Below are positions 28,089 through 39,232 of a stretch of DNA of 64,000 nt, one piece after another (position 1 is the first letter of the stretch; each line of letters starts with the position of its first letter). The notes under the pieces are model-generated. The model had not been told where the DNA came from. It did not search any database and saw only the letters and a list, made by a program, of their open reading frames with translations. The DNA is taken from positions 295,501-359,500 of the forward strand of contig NC_082408.1 in assembly GCF_004011695.2 (NCBI RefSeq), in the 5' to 3' direction. A program made the position numbers and the translations under genes. The DNA comes from Ascochyta rabiei. Its lineage: Eukaryota > Ascomycota > Dothideomycetes > Pleosporales > Didymellaceae.

Positions 28089-28505
28089 ACGTACTCTACA
28101 AGCATGCCGCTCACCTAAGCAGTCCGCTCACTTTTGCCAAGACTACACTAACACTATAACTACTCTGCAATACTACAGTATATAGCAGTAATATACTAGT
28201 TATACCCTATCTTACTATATATACTACAGCGCCTTAAAGACCAATTGCTTCTATTAACATGTAACCTGTTATAGACTGGCCTTAACGTAGGATGTAATAA
28301 GGGTCAATATGGTATTGTATCTCTTAAGGAGGTAGCACGTTGTGTGTCCTTCTAGTATGTCTGTAGGGCACGTAACTATCTTGTCTTGCTTAAGACTTAG
28401 ACAAGGTCTAAGCCTATAATATACCTCCTTTCCCTATCTTCTATAAGTAGCTTGTTGTTCTGCTAAGTCTTCTTTTATCCTGTAGGAGTTAGAGAGGCGT
28501 TAGTT
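28089..28505 (+). repeat. Fot-like left terminus fragment, second family member
   Basis: It starts acgtactctacaagc after a TA, then atgccgctcac and ctaagcagtccgctcac with ttttgccaag. Its doublet best matches the lone right end at 47680 (caagcgagccgctcac / ctaagcgaaccgctcac in complement). No transposase sequence is recognised in the 400 bp that follow. Confidence 0.65.
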
Positions 28506-28655
28506 GTTAGGCTCTCAGCCTCAGGCATGTGGCAGCGTCCACCTCTGACCTGTGATGGCAATAAGTACTGTTCTGGCCTACGTGCTCACATCTGAGTAAG
28601 CATTGATACCTTTTTGGCATGCTTAGCACAGTAGGCAGAGCCGTGTCCTGACATT
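28506..28655 (-). repeat. Approx. 150-bp repeat family R150, copy 1 (inverted)
   Basis: On the minus strand this reads gacacggctctgcc ... gccaagcatgccaaaaagg ... tactgttctgg-type sequence ... cctgaggctgagagcc, and matches copies at about 39076-39232 and 44203-44352. There is no coding potential and no tRNA-like boxes. It is a dispersed repeat of unknown class. Confidence 0.75.
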
Positions 28656-28700
28656 ATGCTTACTTAGATGGCTGAAGCGTAACGTGGGTTTAAATTATGC

Positions 28701-28742
28701 TACCGTGTCTGTGCGCGCAACAACTGGAGTCGCGCAACAACC
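28701..28742 (+). repeat. CCGTGTCTGTGCGCG motif, copy 2
   Basis: The sequence is taccgtgtctg followed by the tandem 12-mers cgcgcaacaact and cgcgcaacaacc with a 5-nt spacer. It precedes by about 280 bp the C-terminal end of a minus-strand transposase remnant, so it may be that element's left terminus. Confidence 0.55.
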
Positions 28743-28979
28743 AAAAACCACCTTAACGCTTAAAATTAGATAAGGCTATAGAGCCACCCACAACAGCTAT
28801 TATTTTGTGATTTTGTAGTGTAGTACTAATTAATTACTTATAAAAAAGATGTACTATTTAAATTTGGCTGGTAACTTAACGTTGCAGCTATGTAATGTGG
28901 TTTTAAGTAGGGGAGCTAGGGACAGCAATAGGGGACTACAACCACCAACATTATCCCTAGGACAATGTTTTTAATGCTT

Positions 28980-30565
28980 TTTTAGCTAGGTTACTTATAA
29001 AGCTTTTTTTTACTCTTTTAAGGTAATTATATAGCTTTTATAGCATTAAGCTCTTGTTATTAATACTGCTTTTTAGCCTCCTGTTTAGCCTTCTAATTTG
29101 CTGTATTAGCCTTCTCCTTCTTATGTACTACCTTAGCTGCCTCTTACGCTACACGCCTTTCCTCCTTCTCCTTCTCCTTAACCAGCTTCTTAGCAGCTGC
29201 TACTTCCTTACTAGTAGCTTTTCTAAGCCTCTCCTCCTTCTTCTTATATTGTCTAACTTGCTTACAGAAGCGTGCTTTGTTAACCTTTCTAGGTAACTAG
29301 AACACTGCACTACTATAGTACTCCTGCTGTTGCTGCAAGTCTAAGGTTTTGCTCTTCTTTTTGTGCTTCTTCTGCGTCTTTAGAGTCTTTTTAAGGCTAT
29401 CTATCTTATACTAGAGGAGTAAGGTTTTAACTAAGATATAGTAGATTAATTATCTTATCTTTTTAATGTTACTCTTACTCTAGTTTTTAACTACATGCTG
29501 CAACAACGTCTCTATTTTAAGCTAATCCTTGTTGCTATAAACAGACAATAAGGACCTATCTAAATCTAAGCTCTCTAGTGTTTTAACAAAGCAGTAGAGG
29601 ATAACGTTAGAATTAAGTAGATAGATACCTGTTGCCTTAAAGGACTTAAGTATTAGCTTTTTAGTAAAGCTACACATCTACACTAGCCAGAATAGGCAGA
29701 AGAAGTCTGCTCTAGTAATAGGTGCGTTATTTTAAGCCTTATAGATGTATATTATTACTACTTTTAAGTATACTATTAATAGAGGCTTAAACAGCACTAT
29801 ATTAAGTAGCTAGAGCGTTTAGGTTAAGTAAGGGGGAAGGACAGCTAGGAGGATCTTGTAGTTATTATAGTACTTAATAAAGTCTATTATTACATAGGAT
29901 CTGTAGCTATCTAGTATTAAAAGCCTCTACTTTCTTTGTGCTTTCTCCTTAGTGTAGTAATTAAACACCTACTTAAGCCAGGTAAGGCCTATATCCCTAT
30001 TTGTCCACCCTAAGAAAGATAATATAACTATTACAGAGTGTTTTCCTAGCTTAATTTTAGCTACCTAGTCTAATTTAATGCTAGTGTTAGCTAACTTATA
30101 GATAATGCCTAGTAGTAGTACTATTCTATTACTACACACACACGCTATAAGCATCTACTAAGCTTAGTTACTATCCTAGATAGATGCTTTAATCTCTCTC
30201 TTTATCTATATACGCTTACTAAACATATATTTTATTCTGCCTATAATACTAATTATAAAGCCCTTCTTATCTATATTATATATGTAGTAACCCTTAATAG
30301 AGTATTTAGAGATTTTGTGCTGTAGTAGGTTAAAGTAGAGCATATATTTATTATAGGAATTAGCGTTGTAATATAGTTAATCTATCTTAGTAGAGTAACA
30401 TAAGATAAGATAGATAGAGTACTTGTTAATAAAGCAGGTAGCCCAGCTCTTACTAACTAGATTTTAAGCTACTAGTAACGCAAAATTCTAGATTATCTCT
30501 CTAGTAGGTAGTAAGTAATAAGTACTAAGTAACTCTATATACTTTATAAGCTCTATCTCCTGTTA
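28980..30565 (-). pseudogene. Fot/pogo-like transposase remnant, different subfamily, split by element B
   Basis: On the minus strand the decayed frame shows S-K-S-W-A-T-C-F-I, Y-I-Y-N-I-D-K-K-G-F (counterpart of N-F-D-E-T-G-F), L-S-F-L-G-W-T-N-R-D-I-G-L-T-W-L-K, then R-L-L-I-L-D-S-Y-R-S-Y and L-P-P-Y-L-T. The C-terminal tail is Lys/Glu-rich; on the plus strand it appears as a Leu-rich frame near 29054. The N-terminal part (Q-E-I-E-L-I-K-Y) continues past the insertion of element B and resumes at 32432 for about 60-90 bp. Its left terminus may be the motif at 28701. It is non-functional. Confidence 0.75.
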
Positions 30566-32429
30566 ACGTACCCTACGGGCGAGCCGCTTAACGGGCGAGC
30601 CGCTCACTTTTGCTAAGCCCCCACCAAACTTCTCCTCCTACACCAATGTCTTCTTAACAACACCATTTAGACGCGTTAAAGGAAGCTTAGATATAGCTTG
30701 CGCTCCAGGCTCTTAAACAAGACGTAAATCTCTCTTAGCAACGCGCTGCAGCTATCTACAGGGTCCCTCAAAAGACACTAAGCAACCAACACACAGGACA
30801 ACCTTCACGCGCAGATTCTATAGCTAACTTACAGAAGCTAGACAATAATAAGGAGGAGGTGATTATTAAGCATGTTCTTAAGCTAGATGCGTAAGGATTT
30901 TCCTCTTAGCTCTTAGATGTAGCTACTATAGCCAATTCTTTGCGCGCTAAGCGCAATCTAGGCCCTATTAGCGTAAACTGGCCTAGTACGTTTGTTAAGC
31001 AACACCTAGAGCTTAAAGTCAAGTTTAATTGCAAGTACAACTACAAGAGAGCCCTCTATAAGGATTCTAAGGTTCTATAGGGCTGGTTTAGCCTAGTAGC
31101 TAATATTAAAGCTAAGTATAGCATCTAGGATAAAGACACGTATAACTTTAACAAGACAGGCTTTATAATAGGCTAGATCTCCCTAGGAGCAGTTGTTACA
31201 GCTTCAGAACAACAGGGTCAGCCAAAGGCTATCCAGCCAGGCAACCAAGAGTGGGCTACGGCTATAGTGAGCATTAATGCCAAAGGATAGGCTATTCTAG
31301 CCTTCCTTATCTTTAAAGCCTACCACTACCTCTCTGCCTAGTATAAAGAAGAGGATCTGCCTTACAACTAGGTTATTAGAGTCTCTAATAACAGCTAGAC
31401 TACCAACAAGCTTGGTCTTAACTGGTTAAAGCACTTTAACAGGCATACAAAGGAGCGTACTATTAGCACCTACTGTTTGCTTATTATTAATAGTTATAAG
31501 AGCCACAACTCTCTTAAATTCCAGCAATACTGCAAGGATAACAAGATTATTACTCTCTGTTTGCCTCCTCACTTATTACACCTTACACAGCCCCTTAATA
31601 TAGGTTGTTTTGCTGCTTTAAAGAAGGCGTATAGGCGCTAAGCTAAAATACTTATATATAACTAGATTAACTATATTATAAAGACAGAGTTCCTGCCATA
31701 CTTTATACGCGCCTACAATGCTGCAATTACTTCTAAGAACATCTAGAAAGGGTTCTGAGGTGCTAGATTAGTCCTATTTGACCCAGACCAGGTTATAATG
31801 GCCCTTAATGTGAAGTTGCGCACTCTATTACCACTACTACCTGTTAACAACAAGCTCTGGCAGTCGCAAACCCCAAGTAACACCCTTAAACTTAGGTTGT
31901 AATTAACGCTTGTAAAGACAAGGATTCAGAGGCATATAGATAGTTCGCCTACCTCTATAGTTAAGGCGTTTAAGAAGGTAGCAAAAGGGGCAGCAATAAT
32001 TGCGCATAAGCTAGTGTTAGCGCAACAGGAGATTACTTAGCTTTAAGCTACTAATAAGGCAGCCACACAACAAAAATTACACAAAAGAAAGCAAGTTTAG
32101 GCAGAAGGGACCCTAATAGTTAAGGATAGCCTATAATTAACAACTCTAAAGGAGTTTAGGGCGTGTAGTAATAGGAAGAAGGCAAAGAAGCAGGTGCGCG
32201 CTAAAGGAGGTAAGCCCTCCTAAAGACGCTGTAGACAGTGCAATCAGACAGGACACAACGCGCGAACGTGTCAGAAAGAGGTAGAAGTAGTTTCTAAATA
32301 GTATTACAGGCCATACTGCACTTTGCAGCACCAAACTAGGTTGTTTTGGGCCATAATAGGGTGGAGTTTGGTGGGGGCTTGGCAAAAGTGAGCGGCTCGC
32401 CCGTTAAGCGGCTCGCCTGTGGGGTACGT
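30566..32429 (+). mobile_element. Fot/pogo-like element B (1864 bp, RIP-damaged), TIR core CCGCTC
   Basis: TA duplications lie at 30564-30565 and 32430-32431. The ends carry acgtaccctacgggcgag then ccgctt and ccgctc doublets and a ttttgctaagcccccacca inner block. The transposase frame starts at the ATG at 30646 and can be followed to about 32300 through TAG/TAA stops: CENP-B-type HTH region (R-A-A-A-I-Y), Y-N-F-N-K-T-G-F, L-I-I-N-S-Y-K-S-H-N-S, Q-P-L-N-I-G-C-F, and a C-terminal CCHC knuckle C-R-Q-C-N-Q-T-G-H-N-A-R-T-C. All three catalytic Asp positions read Asn, each a TpG-to-TpA change. The element is dead and nested in an older transposase remnant. Confidence 0.92.
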
Positions 32430-32431
32430 TA

Positions 32432-32520
32432 TAAGTAACTTATAAGCCTATGCTGTAGGTTATTACTTACTACATCTCTAACACAAACACTTTCATATTA
32501 ACTCCACTCTCCTTTACTGT
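32432..32520 (-). pseudogene. N-terminal tail of the split transposase remnant
   Basis: Removing element B and one TA copy joins the frame across the insertion site (Q-E-I-E-L region). The sequence aacttataagcctatgctg resembles aacttataattatgctg at 47428, which is also next to an inserted element. The remnant ends before the secreted-protein pseudogene. Confidence 0.5.
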
Positions 32521-32549
32521 CTACTTTTACACTCTACACTATCTTAACT

Positions 32550-33115
32550 ATGCGTTTCCAGCTTGTTAATGTTCTTGCTGTCCTTGCGATTGCCCCAAGC
32601 TTTGCCGCACCTATCGCTGAACAAGGAAAGGGTTTAATTGATCTAGTTAACACTGATCTCCAGTTAAGGTACTGCATTAAAACCTTAAACTAGAGCGTTG
32701 CTAAGATTATACAGGACTAGAGAGAACAACCTAGAAGGTTAAGCTTCTAGCCTTGTTAGCTTTGATAAGTAAGAGTTATAGTCAGGTTGATTCACTCTTG
32801 CTAACCTGTTTAGACGTACTGAAGGAACGTATTCATTTACTTTTATTAATAATTTAAGGGGCGCTGTACGCAACGTTGCTGGAGTCGCTCTCTCTCTTGT
32901 CTACAACAGGGGAGAGATTTTTGTGACTATTCACAACCACCTAGCCCAGGACATATCGGCATATATTGAGGACTACTCTAGACGCGAGGATATTATGGCC
33001 ATAACGGTACAGGCTGGCAAGAGAATGGAATGGACTCTTCACGCTGCAACCTTCAAGAAAGGTGATATTGGACATTTTACCTGGAAGACAAACTACTAGG
33101 TAGTTAAATGTACTT
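32550..33115 (+). pseudogene. Decayed small secreted protein gene
   Basis: From the ATG at 32550 the frame gives a good signal peptide (M-R-F-Q-L-V-N-V-L-A-V-L-A-I-A-P-S-F-A-A-P) then E-Q-G-K-G-L-I-D-L-V-N-T-D-L, followed by TAG stops. Further on a second frame is open and protein-like: G-T-Y-S-F-T-F-I-N-N-L-R-G-A-V-R, G-E-I-F-V-T-I-H-N-H-L, D-I-S-A-Y-I-E-D-Y-S-R-R, G-D-I-G-H-F-T-W-K-T-N-Y. Together these suggest a protein of roughly 170-190 residues damaged by stops and at least one frameshift, perhaps with an intron near 32665-32715. I do not recognise the family. Upstream sequence (32480-32549) is pyrimidine-rich like a fungal promoter. Confidence 0.5.
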
Positions 33116-33695
33116 GTGCTCGTAATGCGCATGCGTCGTAACACGCGCCTTAGCATAGTAAGAGTACTTTTTTAATATTCACTACATCTAAACGCAAAGA
33201 CGTCTATGAAGGAAACCTTTGCAGACCAAGAAGGGCAAGAGTACGCATCACGTCCTACAGCCAATCCAGACCAGCCTTCGCTTGCCATCTCAAGTGATGT
33301 CCATTCGATCTATGGCCGTGCTAATTATGCTGTGGACAAGTATGCCAACCGCAATCCCAGCAAAGCCCAGAACAGCGCCTATGATTAATCCTCACAACAC
33401 CACAGTAGGCCCTTAACAGCTGCTAACAGCCTGTCGTCACAACTAAACGAGCAAGAGAAAGAGCAACCCAGCTTGATTCAGCGTTGACGCACGTCGTGCT
33501 CCCCATCGTGCTCCACGTCCTTGTCCCAGTAACTTTTACAATAATGGCGCTAGGCCGTATTTACGCTAGCACGCCTATATTACTCGCTATTCTCGCTACC
33601 TTTAACTGACCACCGCTTCTATAAGACAACAAGCTAGAGTTCTATAGTCTCCTTACGTACATCAAAGCTCAACTGTTCGCGCTATCTACACTACC
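33116..33695. other. No recognised gene
   Basis: A short frame at 33206-33388 (M-K-E-T-F-A-D-Q) lacks any known domain. The second half is pyrimidine-rich with a likely promoter for the next gene. No TIR or LTR ends are seen. Confidence 0.35.
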
Positions 33696-34171
33696 ATGCC
33701 TGTGTACTAGACAATCCCCACAACTGAACACATCTTTAAGCTTGCTCGCAAGGCAGCTTCGTCGGTGAGAATCAGGAAAGATGGCTGTCTTAGGACGTCC
33801 CTGCAAGGAGGAGTAACGTTCGTACACAGCGATCGCAGCGATCTTACAGCAGTAGGACGGGAGTATTTCGCCTATTTTGTAAGTGCTAGACAGACTTCAG
33901 CTGTCAAACGCTGACTGAGCTGTTGCAGCAGACAGAAGTGCAGGCGAGAACAACAGACGTGATACTGGCTGACCCTAAAAGAAAACCAATAACGGTCGAC
34001 GTTAAAGTAGGCGGCCTAGTCATCTCCAGGGACGAGGTGGGCGTGCTTGTACCACTGCAAGGCCCTGACAACCTATCAGAGGCAGTACGTATTTATGTAG
34101 AGAGCGGCGGAAAGACACACTACAACAATCTGCTAGATTTGAGAGCGCTGACAGTCCTCTGCGGAGAATAA
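33696..34171 (+). pseudogene. Unrecognised two-exon small protein with one nonsense codon
   Basis: Exon 1 is 33696-33878, followed by a 50-nt intron at 33879-33928 (GTAAGT, GCTGAC branch, TTGCAG) and exon 2 at 33929-34171. The spliced frame is 142 codons: M-P-V-Y then TAG at codon 5 (probably a Trp or Gln), then T-I-P-T-T-E-H-I-F-K-L-A-R-K-A and Y-F-A-Y-F|Q-T-E-V-Q-A-R, ending L-R-A-L-T-V-L-C-G-E. Apart from the single TAG the frame is clean and the splice sites are good, so the gene was real recently. I do not know the family. It lies upstream of the DUF3723 gene and may belong to the same cargo block. Confidence 0.5.
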
Positions 34172-36250
34172 TCCTAAGAGGTATTTGTTTACATAAAGCC
34201 CGTCGTCACAATCTACGTGATCCTTCACTCTAAGAAGCTTACTGATGCACCACGTGCGCTGCCAGCCTAGCATGTCGCCTGGAAGCCAAAGACGGCCCTG
34301 TCTTGCAGGTCCCAGACGCCTGCAATGCTGCTGGCATTTGTGAACACGCAGGGTGGGGCGCCTTGATCTAGAAGAAAGCCGCCTGGCATGTACTCGTTCT
34401 GGTGGGATGTGCTGGGCAGCGATACCGTAGAACGCTTGGCGGTGTCGCGTGCGGGCTGGCGTTGGGATGTCGTGTGCTTGCGCAATCTGGAACAGTGCTG
34501 TGCTCAGCACAGAAGCGGTCCAGTGCTGCGCAATAGCAGCCAATCGTCGACGCAAGCACACTAGATGTGCCTGGACATACATCTACTGTTGGTGCTGGTG
34601 TTAGATTAGAGTGTGTAGAAGATGGTAGCGGGAGATCTACGCCTGGTTGAGGGTATACGGTAGACAGGCTGTGCAGAGGGGAAGACGTCCCACCTCCTGC
34701 TGCCTCGGCAGAGTGGCGGTGCCTGCCGGTCACGCCAATCCCGCTGCCTTCGGCCTAAGCAGTCGCACCTGTTGGCCTCGCAGCACCTAGCGCGCGCGGC
34801 TCGGACGAGCTGGCGCCACAAGGAGCCTGAAGGGGCTCAGTCTCTTGTTCGGTTAGATTGGCTGATGTGGTAGTGTTGGTGGTGCGCTTCTTAGGTGTCT
34901 TCTTTGTGTGCTGGTAGACTTCTGATGCTGAGCTCGCATAAGTTTGAGCGGGATGTTGGACGTACGGTAGCCAGCCGGCAGGGATGTTAAAGCGCGAGTG
35001 TTTGGAGGGTTTGAAGGCTTTGCAGCTATTAGTTGTTTTGGAGGTTGTTCCGCGTACAGACACTCGGAGGACTTTCGCTTTGAAGGCGGGACCGCGAAGG
35101 GCCGCATTTGAAATTCTTGAATGTGAGTTGCTGCCTTAGTTGCAATCTCTAGTCCCTTTGCAGGCGTACATGCATCGTAGGTGGACTTGGACGCGATCAC
35201 CAGGGATCCCACGGGATACTTGGACCTAGCACTGGTGAGATGATGAAGTGATGCCTAAAACAGAGCACCTACCATACGTTTGTGACTTAGGCCAAGAGCA
35301 AGAGCCACGCACCTAGGCCTACTGCTTAGCCTACCAGGTGATATCAATACCCAGCCTTAACGTAGCCCGTTACCTCTTTTGCTGTTTCGTTGTCTAACTT
35401 ATCACCGGTGAGCTGTGTCCAGGCCTGGCTAACAAGGTTTGGCAACCCACCAGTGGGCAGGCTGCTGTCCTTCTTCCTCTGGGGCGACTTTGCTATAATA
35501 ACGTTGTGGAAGAAGACGGCACACAGTATCTGGCGCATTGAGTCCTCTACCTGCTGTGCTTTCAACTGCTGCATTAGATTAATCTTCTGCCGCAAGTACT
35601 ATTGACTGTTATTAGTACTGGGAGAAGCAGTGTACATTGCTAATGTAGGAGCTGGTAAGGATGCGGTTGCAGTTTTGCTGACGGCAGCGTGGTCGTCTAT
35701 GCGCCACGGGTCAAAGAAGGCCTAGGGGTCAGCCGCCCATTTCGCCGACAGTGTTAACAAAACTTCTAAGCGATCTAGTTCTAAAGATGCGACGTTTGAA
35801 TACAGGTTTGGCTGCTATCCTGCAGGATGCTCGCGCGCTGCCCTAATAGACTTAATAGCTTTCTAAGCGCTCGACAACTCCTTGAGTTAGCTCCCGATCT
35901 GATCTATAGAAGCGGGCGTTCACGTACAGCAGGCTTGCTAAAGACTTCCTGCACAGTCGCACTTAGGTTCTCCTGCTCTAGGAGTGCAATAAGATCACGG
36001 ACCTCCATATCGAGCGAGCCGGGCGCTTCGGAGGGTCAGGCAAGGAGAGCGCACTGAAACTCGGCGCACTTCCTGCCAACTCAGCCTGTGATGTTGTCGA
36101 CCAACGCTGACTGTCTTCGAGTGCTCGCGATAAGCCACCTGACGGCGACCACCAGCCAGCCACAAGTCTTAGGGTGCCTCTCAGCACTGCTCGTCTGGAG
36201 CTTACAGTCACTTAGCACCCACATCGTCTTGTTTCACCTCAGTAGGTAGG
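34172..36250 (-). pseudogene. Unrecognised minus-strand gene remnant(s), Ser/Thr/Pro-rich
   Basis: Protein-like frames on the minus strand follow one another with stops and shifts. They include D-M-E-V-R-D-L-I-A-L-L-E-Q-E-N-L-S (near 36000), then L-M-Q-Q-L-K-A-Q-Q-V-E-D-S-M-R-Q and W-T-Q-L-T-G-D-K-L-D-N-E-T-A-K-E-V (35595-35350), R-P-F-A-V-P-P-S-K-R-K-S-S-E (near 35080), F-N-I-P-A-G-W-L-P-Y-V-Q (near 34970), and a Ser/Thr/Pro-rich tail to about 34300. Most are consistent with one gene of several exons damaged by RIP. No domain recognised. Confidence 0.35.
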
Positions 36251-36756
36251 TGTATGGAGATTGCATTGGCCAATGAACGTGTGATCTAGAGCTTCAGCTC
36301 GCTCGATGTCTTTCCTGACTGTGGGAAGCTTGCTGGAACATGTGAGATGAGTTAAAACAGCACAACGGAAGCTAATTACTAAGGACAGAGTCGCGGAAGC
36401 ACACATTGCTAAGAAGAGCAAAAACGTCGCAGCCGCCCTACGCTTTCTGCTCAGCCTCCCTATTTACATTCGCCTTGTCTTTTGCGTGGTACTGTTCTAT
36501 GGTTGTTCGCGAGGTAATTCAATCAATTACCTGCGTTTGTGTGGCCTCGCGCCACTCTATAAGCCTCACAAGTCCTGGAGTCGCTGCTGCGGCGAGCGCG
36601 GCCTCGCCTCAGGACTAGCTGTTGCTTAGCGACGATAGAGTCTGCGCAGAAATTGATTGAAACGATTGGCTGGTTGGGAACTATAAATAGCTTAAGTGCA
36701 GTGCGTGTGTGAATGCTTACAAGTTGTTATAGACGACTAGAAAGAGCACTACAGTG
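36251..36756. other. Divergent region before the DUF3723 gene
   Basis: It lies between the minus-strand remnant and the DUF3723 pseudogene. No gene is seen; one 70-codon frame (36406-36618) has no domain. It probably held both promoters. Confidence 0.35.
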
Positions 36757-38791
36757 ATGACACCTCTGCATTCTCTACACTCTTGCGCAGTCAAAGTTAG
36801 AGTTTATAGCACGAAGAAGGTACGCCAATCATCTTTGCATCTAGCGGGGACACATCGTTCAAAGCCTGCACGCTAACGGATCTGCTGTATCCTAGTGTTA
36901 AAGCATAAAGCAGGCGCGGATCAACTACGTAGAAGAAGAGATTGAGAGGCAAAGGTCAAGTCACTTTCGCGGCAGGGCAAAGGTGCTGCTGGACTTCCTC
37001 CACCTCTTGGAGCACAGCCCCTAAGACATTAACTGAGGTAACGTACAGAGGTTGATAGGCGTGTTTTATAAGGAGGGTGTAAAGCGGCTGCAGAACGAGC
37101 ACTATATACCAGCGATTGTTAGCAAAGACAACCTGCTAAGCGCTGTCTAGCTGTTAGGGGTGTTGCTTGTCAACCTCCTGAACAGCTCTTAGGAGAGTCC
37201 GCCTCGCTTGACGTTCCCTAACTGCTACTGTCTTTAATGCCTGCACGGCAAGCATCGCATTAAGGCTGCTAAGAAATTGGCTTGTTTGCAAGGACAGGAT
37301 AGGTGGTGGACTGTTACACTGTACTTAGAAGGTATGCTATCCCCCGTGTTGACACGTGCACCCTCTAACACAGAGTAACTGCAGGTCTAAGCACACAGGC
37401 TTAGAGGTTGCTTGTTAAGGACTACTTAAGCAGCAGGGTATTTTCTGACAGGTTGATATTCCGCAAGATCGTTGAGTACAAGGATGTGAACAAGTTTGCT
37501 AGACAGCACTAGTGGTCGTGGTTAACGGACTGCAAGAAAGACATCTTAGGCTGCGTCTTCGCGCACAAGGAGTACTACGCGGCGCTGCGAGAGCTGATCT
37601 AAATCCCTGCGCTCTTAGACAACCTTAACATTACTATCTGGCACAAGATTATCGCCACGCGGAGCAATAAGGTGAGTAACGCAAACTGTAGCTATAGCTG
37701 CTACGTCTAATCCTGTAACACAGGAGTTTGTGCACTATTTTGCCCGCATACTTACCACGTTTAACTATATCTACAGTAGAGAGGAGCGCTTGCAGAGTGC
37801 GCTAGACAGAGACACTGTACTGCATGTGCAGTCTAGATGTCCTGGCATGTCGCTTAACAACCTGAGGTTCTTACAGAGGCTGACGCATAAGAGACGGATC
37901 TTTCGCGCAGTTAACAACACCGCAAGGCAGGAGATCTGGAAAAAACTGCGCGGGATTAAGCACCTTATACCCACACTTAGAACTCTGCAGAAAGACTACA
38001 GGTACATAAAGGGGCCTGCTGAAGCTGTCTACAAGCTGCTGCGTCCTTTAAGAAGGGGCAGGCAGGGTTAAAGGACTTTACGCAGTCTTGCAGAGTCAGC
38101 CTTTATAAGACCGCAACACAACGGTAAGATTATAGTGCAGACCACAGAAGACTTAATACAAGAGATAGCCAGGGACGTGAACAATTAGTTTAAGATCAGC
38201 TTCCGGCAAATGTACCTGTACGCCATAAGAGAAGTGTAGGGCCTAGTTAATAACCATCCGCTGAAAGAGCTGGTTAGCAAGACGCCTCTAGCAAGGCCCC
38301 CTAATCCCGCTGTCTGGCATGATCTCGCCAAAGTTGCCCACACTCTAGGGTTTAATTCACCAGAGATCCAGCGACTAAAGCAAACCGACCCTTATGAAGA
38401 GAAGGCCTGGCAGGTGTTCTTAGACGAGCAGGGGTGGGAGTGCAAGGACGCACTTCTGCAACAGCTCTTGGCGGATGCCGCAAGGCTGTATTAAGCCAAG
38501 GATCGCAAACTACCACGCTAGTCCTCGCCGCAGATGCTTGTAGATGGACCTGGCGAGCCTGTTAGCACACGACAGGGGCGGTGCTACAAGAACGCTTACG
38601 GACGGGACAAGCAACACCTGTTTCTCACAACGCTCAGCCAGCCCGTCCAGGGCCGCGCACATTCAGTGACTTCGCTCTTCGTTCGGAAGTCGGTCTACGA
38701 TGCCTTTTTCCCACCGTTGGCGATCAAAGCCTCAGAGCTTGTTGCTTTCAGTCCTAACGAAGGCACTGACTGTGGACTACCAGCCCTATAG
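36757..38791 (+). pseudogene. DUF3723 protein gene, RIP-damaged (Starship-type accessory family)
   Basis: From about 36913 the frame matches the DUF3723 pattern: A-K-V-L-L-D-F-L-H-L-L, V-Q-R-L-I-G-V-F-Y-K-E-G-V-K-R-L, H-Y-I-P-A-I-V, P-P-R-L-T-F-P then C-L-H-G-K-H-R-I-K-A-A and D-R-W-W-T-V-T-L-Y-L. After an intron (37331-37384) come R-K-I-V-E-Y-K-D-V and I-W-H-K-I-I-A-T-R. A second intron (37672-37722) precedes E-F-V-H-Y-F-A-R-I and S-R-C-P-G-M-S-L-N-N-L-R. The end has H-D-L-A-K-V-A-H-T-L-G-F-N-S-P-E-I and S-V-T-S-L-F-V-R-K-S-V-Y-D-A-F-F. About a dozen in-frame stops, nearly all TAG, break it; I see no frameshift. DUF3723 genes are frequent accessory genes of Starship giant transposons. No captain tyrosine recombinase (DUF3435) is visible in this window. 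Confidence 0.8.
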
Positions 38792-39075
38792 GCTATAGCT
38801 AGTAGCCTAATAACTAGAACTAGATGTTACAACAGATATAGCGTAAGTTAAGAAGGTAAGTATAGGAAATTAAGTAGGTGTAACACAGGTAGGTTAGGTA
38901 AGAGTGTAGAGTAGTACAGTGTCTAACTTAGGAAGGTACGCTAGGTAAAATAAAAACAGCCTAGGTGCGCGTAGGGACTACACTAGGTAGATTATAGACT
39001 AGAGTAGCAGCTAACACACTAAACACTAGACCCTTACACACCTGCAATCAGCCCTAGGATTCTCCTACTACTAAT

Positions 39076-39232
39076 GTCATGACACGGCTCTGCCCACCGT
39101 GCCAAGCATTCCAAAAAGGTATCAATGCTTACTCAGATGTGAGCACGTAGGCCAGAACAGTACTTGTTGCTATCACAGGTCAGAGGTGGACGCTGCCACA
39201 TGCCTGAGGCTAAGAGCCTAACAGTATCTCCC
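39076..39232 (+). repeat. R150 repeat, copy 2
   Basis: It reads gacacggctctgcccaccg, then caagcattccaaaaaggta, ggccagaacagtactt, caggtcagaggtgg and catgcctgaggctaagagcc. It is the direct-orientation counterpart of the copies at 28506 (inverted) and 44203. Confidence 0.78.

Noticed and set aside
29054..29296. Leu-rich 80-residue membrane protein
   Set aside because: It is the antisense of the Lys/Glu-rich C-terminal tail of a minus-strand transposase remnant.
33206..33416. Two overlapping 60-65-residue plus-strand frames
   Set aside because: Overlapping frames of similar length in the same stretch, no domain, no splice support.
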